DNA from: Streptomyces phaeolivaceus
GTDB taxonomy: Bacteria > Actinomycetota > Actinomycetes > Streptomycetales > Streptomycetaceae
DNA length: 64,000 bases
Direction: 5' to 3'
NCBI RefSeq assembly: GCF_009184865.1
Contig: NZ_CP045096.1
Location: 7,874,001-7,938,000 of the forward strand
A program made the translations under genes and the position numbers. The notes under the pieces were generated by a model. It searched no databases and was not told where the DNA came from. It was given only the letters and a program-made list of their open reading frames with translations. The stretch's first letter is position 1; the number at the start of each line of letters is the position of its first letter. This document shows, in pieces, positions 15,600 through 24,404 of this stretch.

Positions 15600-16544
15600 T
15601 CAGCCGATCGGCCGGCCGTACGCCCGCAACGTCCGCAGCGCCTCGATCGTCACGATCGGGCGGCTCTCCATGGCCGTGCTCGGGGCCCACTGGCGCCAGC
15701 GGATCGGCCAGCCGCCGTCCTCCGTCTGTTCGCCCGCCAGGAAGTCGAGGGAGCGGGACATCTCCTCGTCGGTGAACCACGCGCGCGCGACGGACTCGGG
15801 GGTGTGCGCGAAGTCGTGCGGGTAGTGGTGCTCGCCAGGCGCGTAGCCCGCGGACACCCGGTAGTCGTTCGGCCGCTGCGGATCCAGTGTGGCGAGCCGG
15901 TGTTCGCGCACCAGGCGGCCGAGCCGGTCGGCGGCCGTACGCGCGCGTGGACGGTCGGGCACGGAGTCCAGGAACGCCACGGCGGCATGCACCTCGTAGG
16001 GGTGCGACCGCTCCAGGGACTCGACGGCCTGCCAGCAGAAGTCGGTGGCCCGGAACAGCCACGCGTGCCACACCTGGTTGCGGTGCAGCAGGCCCACCAC
16101 GGGCCCGGTGGCCAGCAGATCGCTGGGCGGGTCGTCGACGATCGGCACGAACGGGGCCGCCGGGTAGCCGCGCTGCCCGGGGTGCACCGCGGGGAGGGCG
16201 CCGTCCGGCGTGGACACGGATGTCAGATAGCGGCACACGCGCTCCACCCGCTGTCCGCCGCAGCGCCCGATCGAGTCCAGGACGCGCAGCGCGTGCCCGG
16301 TGTGCAGCGGCTGGCTCACCGGGCCGCGCAGATCGGGTTCCAGCGCGTGGCCGTAGCCCTCGTCGGTGTTGCGGTAGGCGGCCAGCGCGGTCTCCACCGC
16401 GTCGGCGCTCCCGTCCAGGAAGTGGTACGCGAAACGGCGCTGCTCCAGCACGCGCGCGGTCAGCCAGACGAACTGTTCGGCGCGCGCCAGCGGGGTGCGT
16501 GCCGGGGACGACGAGGGGAGTGGGGATGCTCCGGTTTCGGCCAT
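15600..16544 (-). CDS. Putative prenyltransferase/squalene-oxidase-like (alpha/alpha toroid) protein
   Basis: ATG at 16544 (MAETGASPLPSSSPARTPLA) gives 314 aa. The sequence is mostly amphipathic helices with a repeated pattern of aromatic and Asp/Gly-rich helix ends, such as NTDEGYGHALEPDLRGP and, near the C-terminus, EQTEDGGWPIRWRQWAPSTA. QxxDGGW is the QW-type motif of the squalene cyclase and prenyltransferase alpha/alpha fold. Catalytic Asp motifs of true cyclases are not seen, so this may be a structural relative. It is convergent with azlD and divergent from the DUF3046 gene. No membrane segment or signal peptide. Confidence 0.65.
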   Translation of the reverse strand: MAETGASPLPSSSPARTPLARAEQFVWLTARVLEQRRFAYHFLDGSADAVETALAAYRNTDEGYGHALEPDLRGPVSQPLHTGHALRVLDSIGRCGGQRVERVCRYLTSVSTPDGALPAVHPGQRGYPAAPFVPIVDDPPSDLLATGPVVGLLHRNQVWHAWLFRATDFCWQAVESLERSHPYEVHAAVAFLDSVPDRPRARTAADRLGRLVREHRLATLDPQRPNDYRVSAGYAPGEHHYPHDFAHTPESVARAWFTDEEMSRSLDFLAGEQTEDGGWPIRWRQWAPSTAMESRPIVTIEALRTLRAYGRPIG

Positions 16545-16623
16545 GGGTCCGACCGTAGGGCGGAAAGCGGTATCGGCAAGCGGTCCCGGCCAGGCCCACC
16601 CCCTGGGGCGGGATACTGGACTC

Positions 16624-16818
16624 ATGCGGTTGACGGTCTTCTGGCAGCGGATGGCGGATCACTTCGGTGAGGGGTACGCCGACACCTTCGCGCGCGATCA
16701 TGTGATGTCCGGCCTCGGCGAGCGCACGGTGCACCAGGCGCTGGACGCCGGCTGGGAGGCCAAGGACGTGTGGCGCGTGGTGTGCTCGACCATGGGCGTA
16801 CCGGCCGAAAACCGCTGA
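16624..16818 (+). CDS. DUF3046 family protein
   Basis: A 64-aa protein, ATG at 16624: MRLTVFWQRMADHFGEGYAD, then DHVMSGLGERTVHQALDAGW and DVWRVVCSTMGVP. This small helical actinobacterial family usually lies upstream of recA, as here. The conserved aromatic and Leu pattern suggests a helical bundle. Function unknown in the family. Confidence 0.9.
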   Translation: MRLTVFWQRMADHFGEGYADTFARDHVMSGLGERTVHQALDAGWEAKDVWRVVCSTMGVPAENR

Positions 16819-16922
16819 AAGAGGCTGAAAACACAGGGGCTTCACCACGTGGACGCCGGTCGTTGGACCGGAAGATCCGGGGGCGGCGACCGATTGTCGG
16901 TGGCGTGGGCGAGACTTGGTCC

Positions 16923-18221
16923 GTGGCCCCCACAGACGAGACCGAGCGGTTCGACCACCAGGCGTCCCCGTTCGGCACGACACCGCCCACCGGCCCCCCG
17001 GCCGGCCCGGGTCCCGGTGTGGTGCCGAGCGGCCGTATGCCGCGCTGGCTGCCGCGCGCGATGGTGCTCGCGCTCTCCCTCGTCGCCGTGTTCCAGCTGG
17101 GCAGTTGGGCGTTCCACCAGCTGATCGGACTGCTGGTCAACATCCTCATCGCGTTCTTCCTGGCGCTCGCGATCGAGCCGGCGGTGAGCTGGATGGCCTC
17201 GAAGGGGCTGCGCAGGGGCTTCGCCACCTTCCTGGTCTTCCTGATCACGCTGATCGGGGCCGCCGGGTTCGTCACCCTGCTCGGGTCGATGCTCGCCGGC
17301 CAGATCATCAAGATGGTCGAGGACTTCCCGGCGTACCTCGACTCCGTCATCAGCTGGATCAACACGAGCTTCCACACGGAGCTCAAGCGCGTCGACATCC
17401 AGGAGGGCCTGCTCCGCTCCGACTGGCTGCAGAAGTACGTGCAGAACAGCGCCACGGGCGTCCTCGACGTCTCCGCGCAGGTGCTCGGCGGTCTCTTCCA
17501 GCTGCTGACGATCGCGTTGTTCTCGTTCTACTTCGCCGCCGACGGGCCACGGCTGCGGCGCGCGCTGTGCTCCGTGCTGCCGCCCGCCAAGCAGGCCGAG
17601 GTGCTGCGCGCGTGGGAGATCGCCGTCGACAAGACCGGCGGATATCTCTACTCTCGCGGGCTGATGGCGCTGATCTCCGGTGTCGCGCACTACGTCCTGC
17701 TGGAGTACCTCGACGTGCCCTACGCGCCCGCGCTCGCGGTGTGGGTCGGTCTGGTCTCGCAGTTCATCCCCACGATCGGCACGTATCTGGCGGGTGCCCT
17801 GCCGATGCTGATCGCCTTCACCGTCAACCCGTGGTACGCGCTGTGGGTCCTGGTGTTCGTGGTCATATACCAGCAGTTCGAGAACTATGTGCTGCAGCCC
17901 AAGCTGACCGCCAAGACCGTGGACATCCACCCGGCCGTCGCCTTCGGGTCGGTCATCGCGGGCACCGCGCTGCTGGGCGCCGTGGGAGCGCTCATCGCCA
18001 TCCCCGCCATCGCCACGCTGCAGGCCTTCCTCGGGGCGTATGTGAAGCGGTACGACGTCACCGACGACCCCCGGGTGCACGGTCACCGCAGACGCGGCAC
18101 GGGCAACCTCGTCGCCCGGCTGCGCGGGCGGGTGGAGGAGACGCTCGCGAGGCAGCGGGGCACGGGACGGTCGGCGGACGACTCCGAGAACGCGGGCGGA
18201 GACGGCGACACCGCCCCGTAG
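16923..18221 (+). CDS. AI-2E (PerM) family membrane transporter
   Basis: GTG at 16923 opens a polar, disordered 45-residue tail (MAPTDETERF), followed by the membrane domain. Hydrophobic segments include LALSLVAVFQLGSWAFHQLI, GLLVNILIAFFLALAIEPAV, FLVFLITLIGAAGFVTLLGS, LLTIALFSFYFAADG, VWVGLVSQFIPTIGTYLAGA, and AFGSVIAGTALLGAVGALIA: the eight-segment pattern of the family. The C-terminal ~60 residues are basic and soluble. Family members are proposed efflux or exchanger proteins; the substrate here is unknown. It lies between DUF3046 and recA and ends 309 bp upstream of recA. Confidence 0.88.
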   Translation: MAPTDETERFDHQASPFGTTPPTGPPAGPGPGVVPSGRMPRWLPRAMVLALSLVAVFQLGSWAFHQLIGLLVNILIAFFLALAIEPAVSWMASKGLRRGFATFLVFLITLIGAAGFVTLLGSMLAGQIIKMVEDFPAYLDSVISWINTSFHTELKRVDIQEGLLRSDWLQKYVQNSATGVLDVSAQVLGGLFQLLTIALFSFYFAADGPRLRRALCSVLPPAKQAEVLRAWEIAVDKTGGYLYSRGLMALISGVAHYVLLEYLDVPYAPALAVWVGLVSQFIPTIGTYLAGALPMLIAFTVNPWYALWVLVFVVIYQQFENYVLQPKLTAKTVDIHPAVAFGSVIAGTALLGAVGALIAIPAIATLQAFLGAYVKRYDVTDDPRVHGHRRRGTGNLVARLRGRVEETLARQRGTGRSADDSENAGGDGDTAP

Positions 18222-18330
18222 CGCACGGGCGGGAGACGAGTCCGTGCCGCCTTCGGCATGGACCGTGCGACGGGTGGGGACCCGGTCGTGGAAGTCCTTC
18301 GGAAGTCCTTCGGAAGTCCCGGGGTGTCGC

Positions 18331-18360
18331 TTGACACTAAAATCGAACATCCATTCTTAT
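18331..18360 (+). promoter_or_regulatory. recA promoter with LexA-like SOS box
   Basis: TTGACA at 18331-18336 is a good -35 box, and the -10 region lies around 18354-18360 (TTCTTAT, 17 bp spacing). Between them, GAACATCCATTC (18345-18356) is a variant of the Gram-positive/actinobacterial SOS box GAAC-N4-GTTC. LexA binding there would occlude RNA polymerase. The short direct repeats of CGGAAGTCCTT just upstream (18291-18320) are noted but unexplained. Confidence 0.75.
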
Positions 18361-18464
18361 GGAGGCTCTGGTGGGGACCTCGGCCGGAGTCCGACAGGAG
18401 TTCGGCAGGGTTTTCGTGGAGAAGTGCCCGAGTTATCCACAGGCCGGGCGGGCGTCGGGGCCCA

Positions 18465-18487
18465 TTGTCAGTGGCAGGCGTTAGCGT
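18465..18487 (+). promoter_or_regulatory. RecA-NDp/PafBC-type promoter of recA
   Basis: TTGTCAGTG (18465-18473), then 8 bp, then TAGCGT (18482-18487). It fits the mycobacterial RecA-NDp consensus TTGTCRGTG-N8-TANNNT, which is recognised with the DNA-damage activator PafBC and gives LexA-independent induction. It lies 44 bp upstream of the recA start. Confidence 0.75.
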
Positions 18488-18530
18488 CTTTCACGTGAAG
18501 CGATCGACTCAAGCAAACCGGGTGGAACCC

Positions 18531-20750
18531 ATGGCAGGAACCGACCGCGAGAAGGCGTTGGACGCCGCACTCGCACAGATTGAACGGCAGTTCGGCAAGG
18601 GTGCGGTGATGCGCCTCGGCGAGCGGCCGAACGAGCCCATCGAGGTCATCCCCACCGGGTCGACCGCACTCGACGTAGCCCTCGGTGTCGGCGGTCTGCC
18701 GCGCGGCCGAGTGGTCGAGGTGTACGGCCCGGAGTCCTCCGGCAAGACGACCCTGACCCTGCACGCGGTGGCGAACGCGCAGAAGGCCGGCGGCCAGGTG
18801 GCCTTCGTGGACGCCGAGCACGCCCTCGACCCCGAGTACGCCAAGAAGCTCGGTGTCGACATCGACAACCTGATCCTGTCGCAGCCGGACAACGGCGAGC
18901 AGGCCCTGGAGATCGTGGACATGCTGGTCCGCTCCGGCGCCCTCGACCTCATCGTCATCGACTCCGTCGCCGCGCTCGTCCCGCGCGCGGAGATCGAGGG
19001 CGAGATGGGCGACAGCCACGTGGGTCTGCAGGCCCGTCTGATGAGCCAGGCCCTGCGGAAGATCACCAGCGCGCTCAACCAGTCCAAGACCACCGCGATC
19101 TTCATCAACCAGCTCCGCGAGAAGATCGGCGTGATGTTCGGGTGCTTCAACTACTCGACCCGGGTCACGCTCGCCGACGGCACGCAGGAGAAGATCGGCA
19201 AGATCGTCAATCAGCGGATGGACGTGGAGGTCCTCTCTTACGACCCGGAGACAGACAAGGTCGTCCCCCGCCGCATCACCAACTGGTTCGACAATGGGAA
19301 CGCCGAGCGGTTCCTGCAGTTCACCGTGGCCAAGTCCGGCAAGAATGGCAAGGCACAGTTCGCCGCGACGGAGAACCACTTGATCCGCACGCCGGGAGGC
19401 TGGCGTGAAGCAGGCGAACTGATCGCTGGTGATCGCGTACTCATCAGTGAGAAGAAGGCATTGAGTGGACAGCAGGAGCAGGTTGTCCTCGGGGCGCTGA
19501 TGGGCGACGGCAACCTTTCTCCGAACCGGAAGGGCCGTACCGGGGCCCGCTTCCGTATGGGGCATGGTGCCAAGCAGGCCGAGTACCTGGACTGGAAGGT
19601 CTCGCTGCTCGGAAATATCGGATGCTCTCGGACGCAGAACGAGAAGGGTGCGGTCTTCGCGGACTTCTCTCCGCTGCCGGAGCTGGACGAGTTGAGGGAA
19701 GTCGTCTACTTCGGCGGAGGCAAGAAGCACATCACTGGGGAGCATCTCAAGGCGATGACTCCGCTGGCCCTGGCGGTCTGGTACATGGACGACGGTTGCT
19801 TCACGGTGCGTTCCAAGGGGCTCCAGGAGCGTACGGAAGGCGGCTCGGGACGGATCGAGATCTGCGTCGAAGCCATGAGTGAAGGTTCACGGGAGCGCGT
19901 CGTCGACTACCTGCGAGACACGCACGGTCTCGACGTGAGCCTTCGCCTGGCAGGAGAACGGCAGATGGCAGTACTGCAGTTCAGCACTGACTCGTCGGCT
20001 CGCTTCCAGGACATGGTGGCTTCCTACGTGCACCCCTCCATGGAGTACAAGCTGCTTCCGCGTTTCCGCGGTCGATTCGGTGTCGAGCCGGAGTTCGTCG
20101 AGGAAACACAGCGCCTCGTGGCCTCGGAGATCCTCGACATCCACGTCAAGCCGCCGACGCGCTCCATGAAGAAGTTCGACATCGAGGTAGAGGGGACGCA
20201 CAACTACTTCGTTGACGGCGTCATGGTCCACAACAGCCCGGAGACCACGACCGGTGGCCGCGCGCTGAAGTTCTACGCCTCGGTGCGTCTCGACATCCGC
20301 CGTATCGAGACACTGAAGGACGGCACCGACGCCGTCGGCAACCGCACCCGTGTCAAGGTCGTCAAGAACAAGGTCGCGCCGCCCTTCAAGCAGGCCGAGT
20401 TCGACATCCTCTACGGCCAGGGCATCAGCCGCGAGGGCGGTCTGATCGACATGGGCGTGGAGCACGGCTTCGTCCGCAAGGCCGGTGCCTGGTACACGTA
20501 CGAGGGCGACCAACTCGGCCAGGGCAAGGAGAACGCCCGTAACTTCCTGAAGGACAACCCCGATCTCGCCAACGAGATCGAGAAGAAGATCAAGGAGAAG
20601 CTGGGCGTCGGTGTCCGGCCCGAGGAGCCCACCGCAGAGCCGGATGCGGACGCGGCGGTGGCTGCCACGCCCGCGGACGACGCCGCGAAGACGGCGCCCG
20701 CGGTGGCTGCCAAGACCGCCAAGACCAAGGCCACGGCGGCGAAGAGCTAG
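18531..20750 (+). CDS. recA: Recombinase RecA precursor, interrupted by an intein
   Basis: Start ATG 18531 ([20 protein letters not shown]). The precursor is 739 aa: N-extein 1-204, intein 205-568, C-extein 569-739. The exteins together (375 aa) have the expected length of Streptomyces RecA. Walker [14 protein letters not shown]-like core strands, loop L1/L2 region ([20 protein letters not shown]) and the Ala/Lys-rich C-tail are intact. RecA forms filaments on single-stranded DNA for homologous recombination and triggers LexA autocleavage. Splicing must remove the intein because it interrupts the L2-adjacent [11 protein letters not shown] region needed for DNA binding. It is transcribed with recX downstream (3-bp gap). 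Confidence 0.97.
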   Translation: MAGTDREKALDAALAQIERQFGKGAVMRLGERPNEPIEVIPTGSTALDVALGVGGLPRGRVVEVYGPESSGKTTLTLHAVANAQKAGGQVAFVDAEHALDPEYAKKLGVDIDNLILSQPDNGEQALEIVDMLVRSGALDLIVIDSVAALVPRAEIEGEMGDSHVGLQARLMSQALRKITSALNQSKTTAIFINQLREKIGVMFGCFNYSTRVTLADGTQEKIGKIVNQRMDVEVLSYDPETDKVVPRRITNWFDNGNAERFLQFTVAKSGKNGKAQFAATENHLIRTPGGWREAGELIAGDRVLISEKKALSGQQEQVVLGALMGDGNLSPNRKGRTGARFRMGHGAKQAEYLDWKVSLLGNIGCSRTQNEKGAVFADFSPLPELDELREVVYFGGGKKHITGEHLKAMTPLALAVWYMDDGCFTVRSKGLQERTEGGSGRIEICVEAMSEGSRERVVDYLRDTHGLDVSLRLAGERQMAVLQFSTDSSARFQDMVASYVHPSMEYKLLPRFRGRFGVEPEFVEETQRLVASEILDIHVKPPTRSMKKFDIEVEGTHNYFVDGVMVHNSPETTTGGRALKFYASVRLDIRRIETLKDGTDAVGNRTRVKVVKNKVAPPFKQAEFDILYGQGISREGGLIDMGVEHGFVRKAGAWYTYEGDQLGQGKENARNFLKDNPDLANEIEKKIKEKLGVGVRPEEPTAEPDADAAVAATPADDAAKTAPAVAAKTAKTKATAAKS
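19143..20234 (+). other. RecA intein with LAGLIDADG homing endonuclease domain (364 aa)
   Basis: The intein lies between MFG and SPETTTGG, the RecA-b site known in M. leprae. It starts with Cys205 ([13 protein letters not shown], block A), block B is [13 protein letters not shown], and it ends with the [12 protein letters not shown] block (F/G) with terminal Asn568; the next residue, Ser569, is the +1 nucleophile. The endonuclease core carries two LAGLIDADG motifs ([13 protein letters not shown] and [13 protein letters not shown]), with Asp in both. All splicing residues are present, so it should be active. Codon use is less GC3-biased than the exteins (for example gatcgcgtactcatc), consistent with horizontal entry. 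Confidence 0.95.
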
Positions 20751-20753
20751 TCC

Positions 20754-21638
20754 GTGACACGCAGAACGGACTGGGGCGACTACGCATGCCCCAGTGCCCC
20801 CGAGAGCCGGGGGCGCGGGGGTACCGGCGGAGGCATCGGGGGATCCGCCGGGGACGGGCACGAGCCGTCCGGCGTCGAAGCATACGGTGGCGAGGCGTAC
20901 GGCGGTGACGGGTTTGGCGGTGAGCCCTACGGCGACGGGGGCGCCGCGCGACGGGAGGGCGGCTCGCGTGCCGATGGGGGCTCGGCCGCCGGTGCCGGTG
21001 CTCGGCGGCGCGGCAGACGTGGTGACCGGGGTGGCAGGGGGCGTGGCTTCGGGGAGTCGGGCGACGGCCCGGACGGCGGGGGGCCGCAGGACGGGGGTTC
21101 GTCTTTCTCGTCGAGGGCCGAGAAAGGCGAATCCTCAGGGGACCCGGCCGAGCGGGCGCGCGCGATCTGTCTGCGCCTGCTCACCGGGACCCCGCGCACC
21201 CGCAAGCAGCTCGCGGACGCCCTGCGCAAGCGCGAGATCCCTGAGGACGTGGCGGACGAGGTGCTGTCGCGGTTCGAGGAGGTCGGGCTGATCAACGACG
21301 GCGCGTTCGCGGACGCCTGGGTGGAGTCCCGGCATCACGGCCGGGGCCTGGCCCGGCGTGCCCTCGTCCAGGAACTGCGTACCAAGGGCGTCGACTCGAC
21401 CCTGATCGACGAGGCCGTCTCCCAGCTCGACTCCGAGCAGGAGGAGAGCACGGCGCGCGAGCTGGTCGCCCGCAAGCTGCGCTCCACCCGGGGCTTCGAC
21501 CGGGATAAGCGCCTCCGCCGACTCGCCGGCATGCTCGCCCGCAAGGGCTACCCCGAGGGCATGGCTCTCCGTGTCGTCCGGCAGGCGCTGGAGGAGGAGG
21601 GGGAGGACACGGAGGGGCTGGAGGACGACGGGTACTGA
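20754..21638 (+). CDS. recX: RecX family regulatory protein
   Basis: GTG start at 20754, three bases after the recA stop. The first ~115 residues are a Gly- and Arg-rich low-complexity extension (GGEAYGGDGFGGEPYGD and similar), longer than in typical RecX. The RecX domain runs from about residue 125 to 280 with three helical repeats: AICLRLLTGTPRTRKQLADA, GLINDGAFADAWVESRHHGR, and GFDRDKRLRRLAGMLARKGY. RecX modulates RecA filaments. The extension may be disordered and species-specific. Confidence 0.93.
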   Translation: MTRRTDWGDYACPSAPESRGRGGTGGGIGGSAGDGHEPSGVEAYGGEAYGGDGFGGEPYGDGGAARREGGSRADGGSAAGAGARRRGRRGDRGGRGRGFGESGDGPDGGGPQDGGSSFSSRAEKGESSGDPAERARAICLRLLTGTPRTRKQLADALRKREIPEDVADEVLSRFEEVGLINDGAFADAWVESRHHGRGLARRALVQELRTKGVDSTLIDEAVSQLDSEQEESTARELVARKLRSTRGFDRDKRLRRLAGMLARKGYPEGMALRVVRQALEEEGEDTEGLEDDGY

Positions 21639-21740
21639 ACCGAGGGGGCTGGCGAGGGCGGGGGAGGGCACACGCACGCGGACGACATGGTCGCGGTCAA
21701 GCGGAGTTGGGCGGGAGCCCGCTCGTGCGCGGCCCCGGGC
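21639..21740. other. Short convergent gap between recX and the cysteine dioxygenase gene
   Basis: The 102-bp gap is convergent. It is GC-rich and no clear terminator hairpin or other element could be recognised. Confidence 0.3.
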
Positions 21741-22280
21741 TCACTGCCAGTCGGACGGGCGCTCGACGTGCTCCAGGCGCAGTACCTGTCCCGTGCGGCT
21801 GTAGCGGCGGATGCGGGGGAGGGGCGGGTAGTAGGCGTGGACGGAGATCGCGTGCTCCTCGGTGGACTCGTTGAGCACCTCGTGCACGTGGTGGCGTCCG
21901 AAGGAGCGGCCCTTGCCGGCGGACAACTGACGCTCGCGGTCGATGTCTTCGGTGAGTTCGAGGGTCTTCCAGCCGTCGGTGGGCAGCCGGGCGGTGAGCG
22001 AGTACTCCTTGAGTTCGCCCGCGGCGGTGACGAAGGCGCCGACCGAGTCGGCGTGGTCGTGCCAGCCGGTACCGGTCCCGGGCGGCCAGCCGATGAGCCA
22101 GGCCTCGCTGCCGCCGGGACCTTCGAGGCGCACCCAGGTCCGGCCCTCGGGGTCGAGCGGGAGCGAGGCGATCAGTTCGGCGTCGGCCGCCGCTCGACGC
22201 GCGAAGTCGAGCAGCTCCGCCTGTGTGGGGGCGGAGAGGGTCGGCGCGGAGGCGGGGGGAACAACGGGGGACACAGACAC
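21741..22280 (-). CDS. Cysteine dioxygenase family protein
   Basis: GTG 22280 (MSVSPVVPPAS...) has AGGA about 8 bases upstream and yields 179 aa. It is a cupin protein. WHDHADSVGAFVTAAGELKE carries two metal-binding His and HHVHEVLNESTEEHAISVHA the third; the pattern matches type I cysteine dioxygenase, which oxidises cysteine to cysteine sulfinate with Fe(II). The final YYPPLPRIRRYSRTGQVLRL belongs to the same fold. A Cys-codon leader peptide lies 83 bp upstream, suggesting control by cysteine supply. Start choice is uncertain by two codons (GTG 22274 possible). Confidence 0.85.
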   Translation of the reverse strand: MSVSPVVPPASAPTLSAPTQAELLDFARRAAADAELIASLPLDPEGRTWVRLEGPGGSEAWLIGWPPGTGTGWHDHADSVGAFVTAAGELKEYSLTARLPTDGWKTLELTEDIDRERQLSAGKGRSFGRHHVHEVLNESTEEHAISVHAYYPPLPRIRRYSRTGQVLRLEHVERPSDWQ

Positions 22281-22363
22281 GGGTACCGTCCTGAGGTGCG
22301 TTCGCTCGGGACCGCGCGGCGGCCCGGGGGCGGTGTGCGCGGGGAAAGAAGAGGGAGGCGAAT

Positions 22364-22450
22364 TCAGCAGGACGGACGACACACGCAGCCCGCGTAGCGG
22401 ACGAGGTCCATATGGACCCTCCGCCACAGGCGCGTAGAGGTGTCGGTCAC
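22364..22450 (-). CDS. Cysteine-containing leader peptide upstream of the cysteine dioxygenase
   Basis: A 28-codon reading frame from GTG 22450 to TGA 22364-22366, in the 5' leader of the cysteine dioxygenase gene. The peptide contains RRVHMDLVRYAGC and ends VCRPSC, so three of its last seven codons are Cys. An internal ATG at 22411 would give 15 residues, MDLVRYAGCVCRPSC. Short Cys-rich leader peptides occur in actinobacteria upstream of sulfur and cysteine genes, where ribosome stalling at Cys codons regulates the downstream gene (general knowledge). No perfect attenuator hairpin was found in the 83 bp that follow. Confidence 0.65.
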   Translation of the reverse strand: MTDTSTRLWRRVHMDLVRYAGCVCRPSC

Positions 22451-22500
22451 GGTCCGGAGTAGACCATGACCGCGCGGAGCGGTCAACTGACCGTCACTAT

Positions 22501-22560
22501 GTGGACACAGCGACGGTCGAGGTGGACACGGCGACGGTCGAGGTGGACACGGCGACGGTC
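22501..22560. repeat. 21-bp tandem repeat, 2.9 copies
   Basis: Unit GTGGACACGGCGACGGTCGAG at 22501-22521 (one mismatch), 22522-22542 and 22543-22560 (truncated). It lies between the cysteine dioxygenase leader and the monooxygenase gene, outside any supported gene. On the plus strand each unit could encode seven residues in frame (VDTATVE), but no coding signal supports that. Confidence 0.8.
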
Positions 22561-22595
22561 TGACGGGGGCGGGTGTTCTCGTCGGCTCGGGCGGT

Positions 22596-24287
22596 TCAGC
22601 GGGAACCCGTGGCCGCCTCGGTCGTCTCGGACCGCTGCTCCGGTCCGCCCAGCGTCGCTACCGCCGCCGTGTACAGGTCGGCGGGGCGTACGCCGCTCAG
22701 GGCGGTGACGAGATAGCCGTCGGGGCGGACGAGGAGGACGGTGTGGGCGCCCGCGCCCGGGTAGGCCTCGGCGACAAGTAGCTCGGCGGGGTGCGGCAGG
22801 GCGGCGACGGCGGCGGCGAGGCGCGGCATGAGCCCGGCGCTCATCCAGTGCTTGCGCTCCCACACCCCGGTGCCCGGCGCGATCAGCACCACCAGCAGCG
22901 CCCCCCGCCCGAGCCGGTCCCGCAGCGGTACGAAGGTGCCGTCCTCCGCGGTCACCTCCACATCCACGACCTGGTGGCCGAGCGGTGTCTCGACCGGAGT
23001 CTCGGCGGCGGCGCGCGGAGGCATCAGCGGGGAGTCGGAGTACGCCCCCGGCGCACCCAGTGCCCCGCGCCCCAGGTGGCCGTCCGAGAGGAGCGCGTCA
23101 TGGCCCCGGGACGAGCCGGGGACGTAGGCGCGCAGGCCCTTGCCGCCGCGCAGCAGCGGCAGCACCTGGTCGGCGGCGCGCAGTCGGGTGGCGACGACCG
23201 CGCGCCGCTCCGCCTGATAGCTGTCGAGCAGGGCCTCGTGCGGGCCGTGGTGCCAGGCCAGGGCCAGTTTCCAGGCGAGGTTGTCGGCGTCCCGGAGCCC
23301 CTCGTCGAGCCCCTGGGTGCCGAGCGCTCCGAGCAGATGCGCGGCGTCCCCGGCGAGGAAGACCCGGCCGACCCGCCACCGCCGGGCGAGCCGGTGGTGC
23401 ACGGTGTGCACGCCGGTGTCCAGCAGGTCGTACGGCGGTGTGGAACCGCCCGTCCAGCCGGCGAGGGTCTCGCGGACGCGGGCCACGAGGAGTTCGGGCG
23501 TGACGAGGTCCTTGCCCGGCGGCAGCAGCCAGTCCAGGCGCCAGACGCCGCCGTCGAGGGGGCGCGCGGTGATCTCCCCGCCGGACGGTCCCGCCGTGCG
23601 CCACGGCGGCATACGGTGCAGCAACGCTTCGCCGGGCCAGGGGAGTTCGGCGCGCAGTGCGGCCACCGCGTGCCGTTCCACCGCCGTACGGCCGGGGAAG
23701 CGGATGTCCTGGAGCTTGCGGACGGTCGAGCGCGGGCCGTCGCAGCCGACCAGGTAACTCCCGCGCCACCAGGTGCTCTTGGGGCCTCGGGTGTGGGCGG
23801 TGACGCCGGACTTCTCCTGCTCGATCGCGTCGAGACGGCTCTCCACGGCGACCTTGACGAGCCGTTCGCCGGCGATGGCCTCACGCAGCGCGGCGGTCAG
23901 GACGTGCTGTGCGATGTGCAGCGGGGGGAGGTCGGCGGATCCTTCGACGATGTCCTCGGGGCCGCCTCGGGTGGCCTTCGCCCCGTCCCGGGGCGGGGCC
24001 TCCGACTCGTCGAAGTCGGTTTCGCCGAACCGGACCTGACGCATCACCTGCTTGCGCCGCATCGACCGCCATCCGGTCCAGCGGTGGCCGGCCCGGGAGA
24101 GCGGGACGCCGGACAATCGTTCCAGCAGGGCGGCCGTGTCCTCGTTCAGTACCACCGTCCGCGCGAGCCGTTGCTCGTCCTTGCCCGGTCCCTCGTCGAG
24201 GACCACGGACGGTACCTCCTGGCGCGCCAGCGCGAGGGCGAGCGTGAGCCCCACGGGCCCCGCTCCGACGATGATCACCGGGTCCAC
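22596..24287 (-). CDS. FAD-dependent aromatic monooxygenase
   Basis: GTG at 24287 (MDPVIIVGAGPVGLTLALAL) gives 563 aa; the first 20 residues are the Rossmann FAD-binding GxGxxG motif with a nearby VVLDEGPG acidic turn. The class A flavin monooxygenase signatures are present: VGCDGPRSTVRK (DG motif) at about residue 190 and FLAGDAAHLLGALGTQGLDE (GD motif) at about residue 300. The C-terminal ~150 residues form a thioredoxin-like dimerisation region, as in PheA/TetX/MhpA relatives. It hydroxylates aromatic rings with NAD(P)H and oxygen; the substrate is unknown. It is upstream of the cysteine dioxygenase on the same strand, with its own promoter region. Confidence 0.85.
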   Translation of the reverse strand: MDPVIIVGAGPVGLTLALALARQEVPSVVLDEGPGKDEQRLARTVVLNEDTAALLERLSGVPLSRAGHRWTGWRSMRRKQVMRQVRFGETDFDESEAPPRDGAKATRGGPEDIVEGSADLPPLHIAQHVLTAALREAIAGERLVKVAVESRLDAIEQEKSGVTAHTRGPKSTWWRGSYLVGCDGPRSTVRKLQDIRFPGRTAVERHAVAALRAELPWPGEALLHRMPPWRTAGPSGGEITARPLDGGVWRLDWLLPPGKDLVTPELLVARVRETLAGWTGGSTPPYDLLDTGVHTVHHRLARRWRVGRVFLAGDAAHLLGALGTQGLDEGLRDADNLAWKLALAWHHGPHEALLDSYQAERRAVVATRLRAADQVLPLLRGGKGLRAYVPGSSRGHDALLSDGHLGRGALGAPGAYSDSPLMPPRAAAETPVETPLGHQVVDVEVTAEDGTFVPLRDRLGRGALLVVLIAPGTGVWERKHWMSAGLMPRLAAAVAALPHPAELLVAEAYPGAGAHTVLLVRPDGYLVTALSGVRPADLYTAAVATLGGPEQRSETTEAATGSR

Positions 24288-24404
24288 GGCGCGGTGCCCC
24301 CCGCCCGACGTGACGTCCCGGCGGACGTGGGCGAACAGGAAGTTGGAGCAGGGTGCACGATCACAGAACGTATGCAACCCATTGCCGGTGCTTGCGTCAA
24401 GTGA

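Noticed and set aside
22501-22560. CRISPR-like array
   Set aside because: The 21-bp units are head-to-tail without spacers and no cas gene is present.
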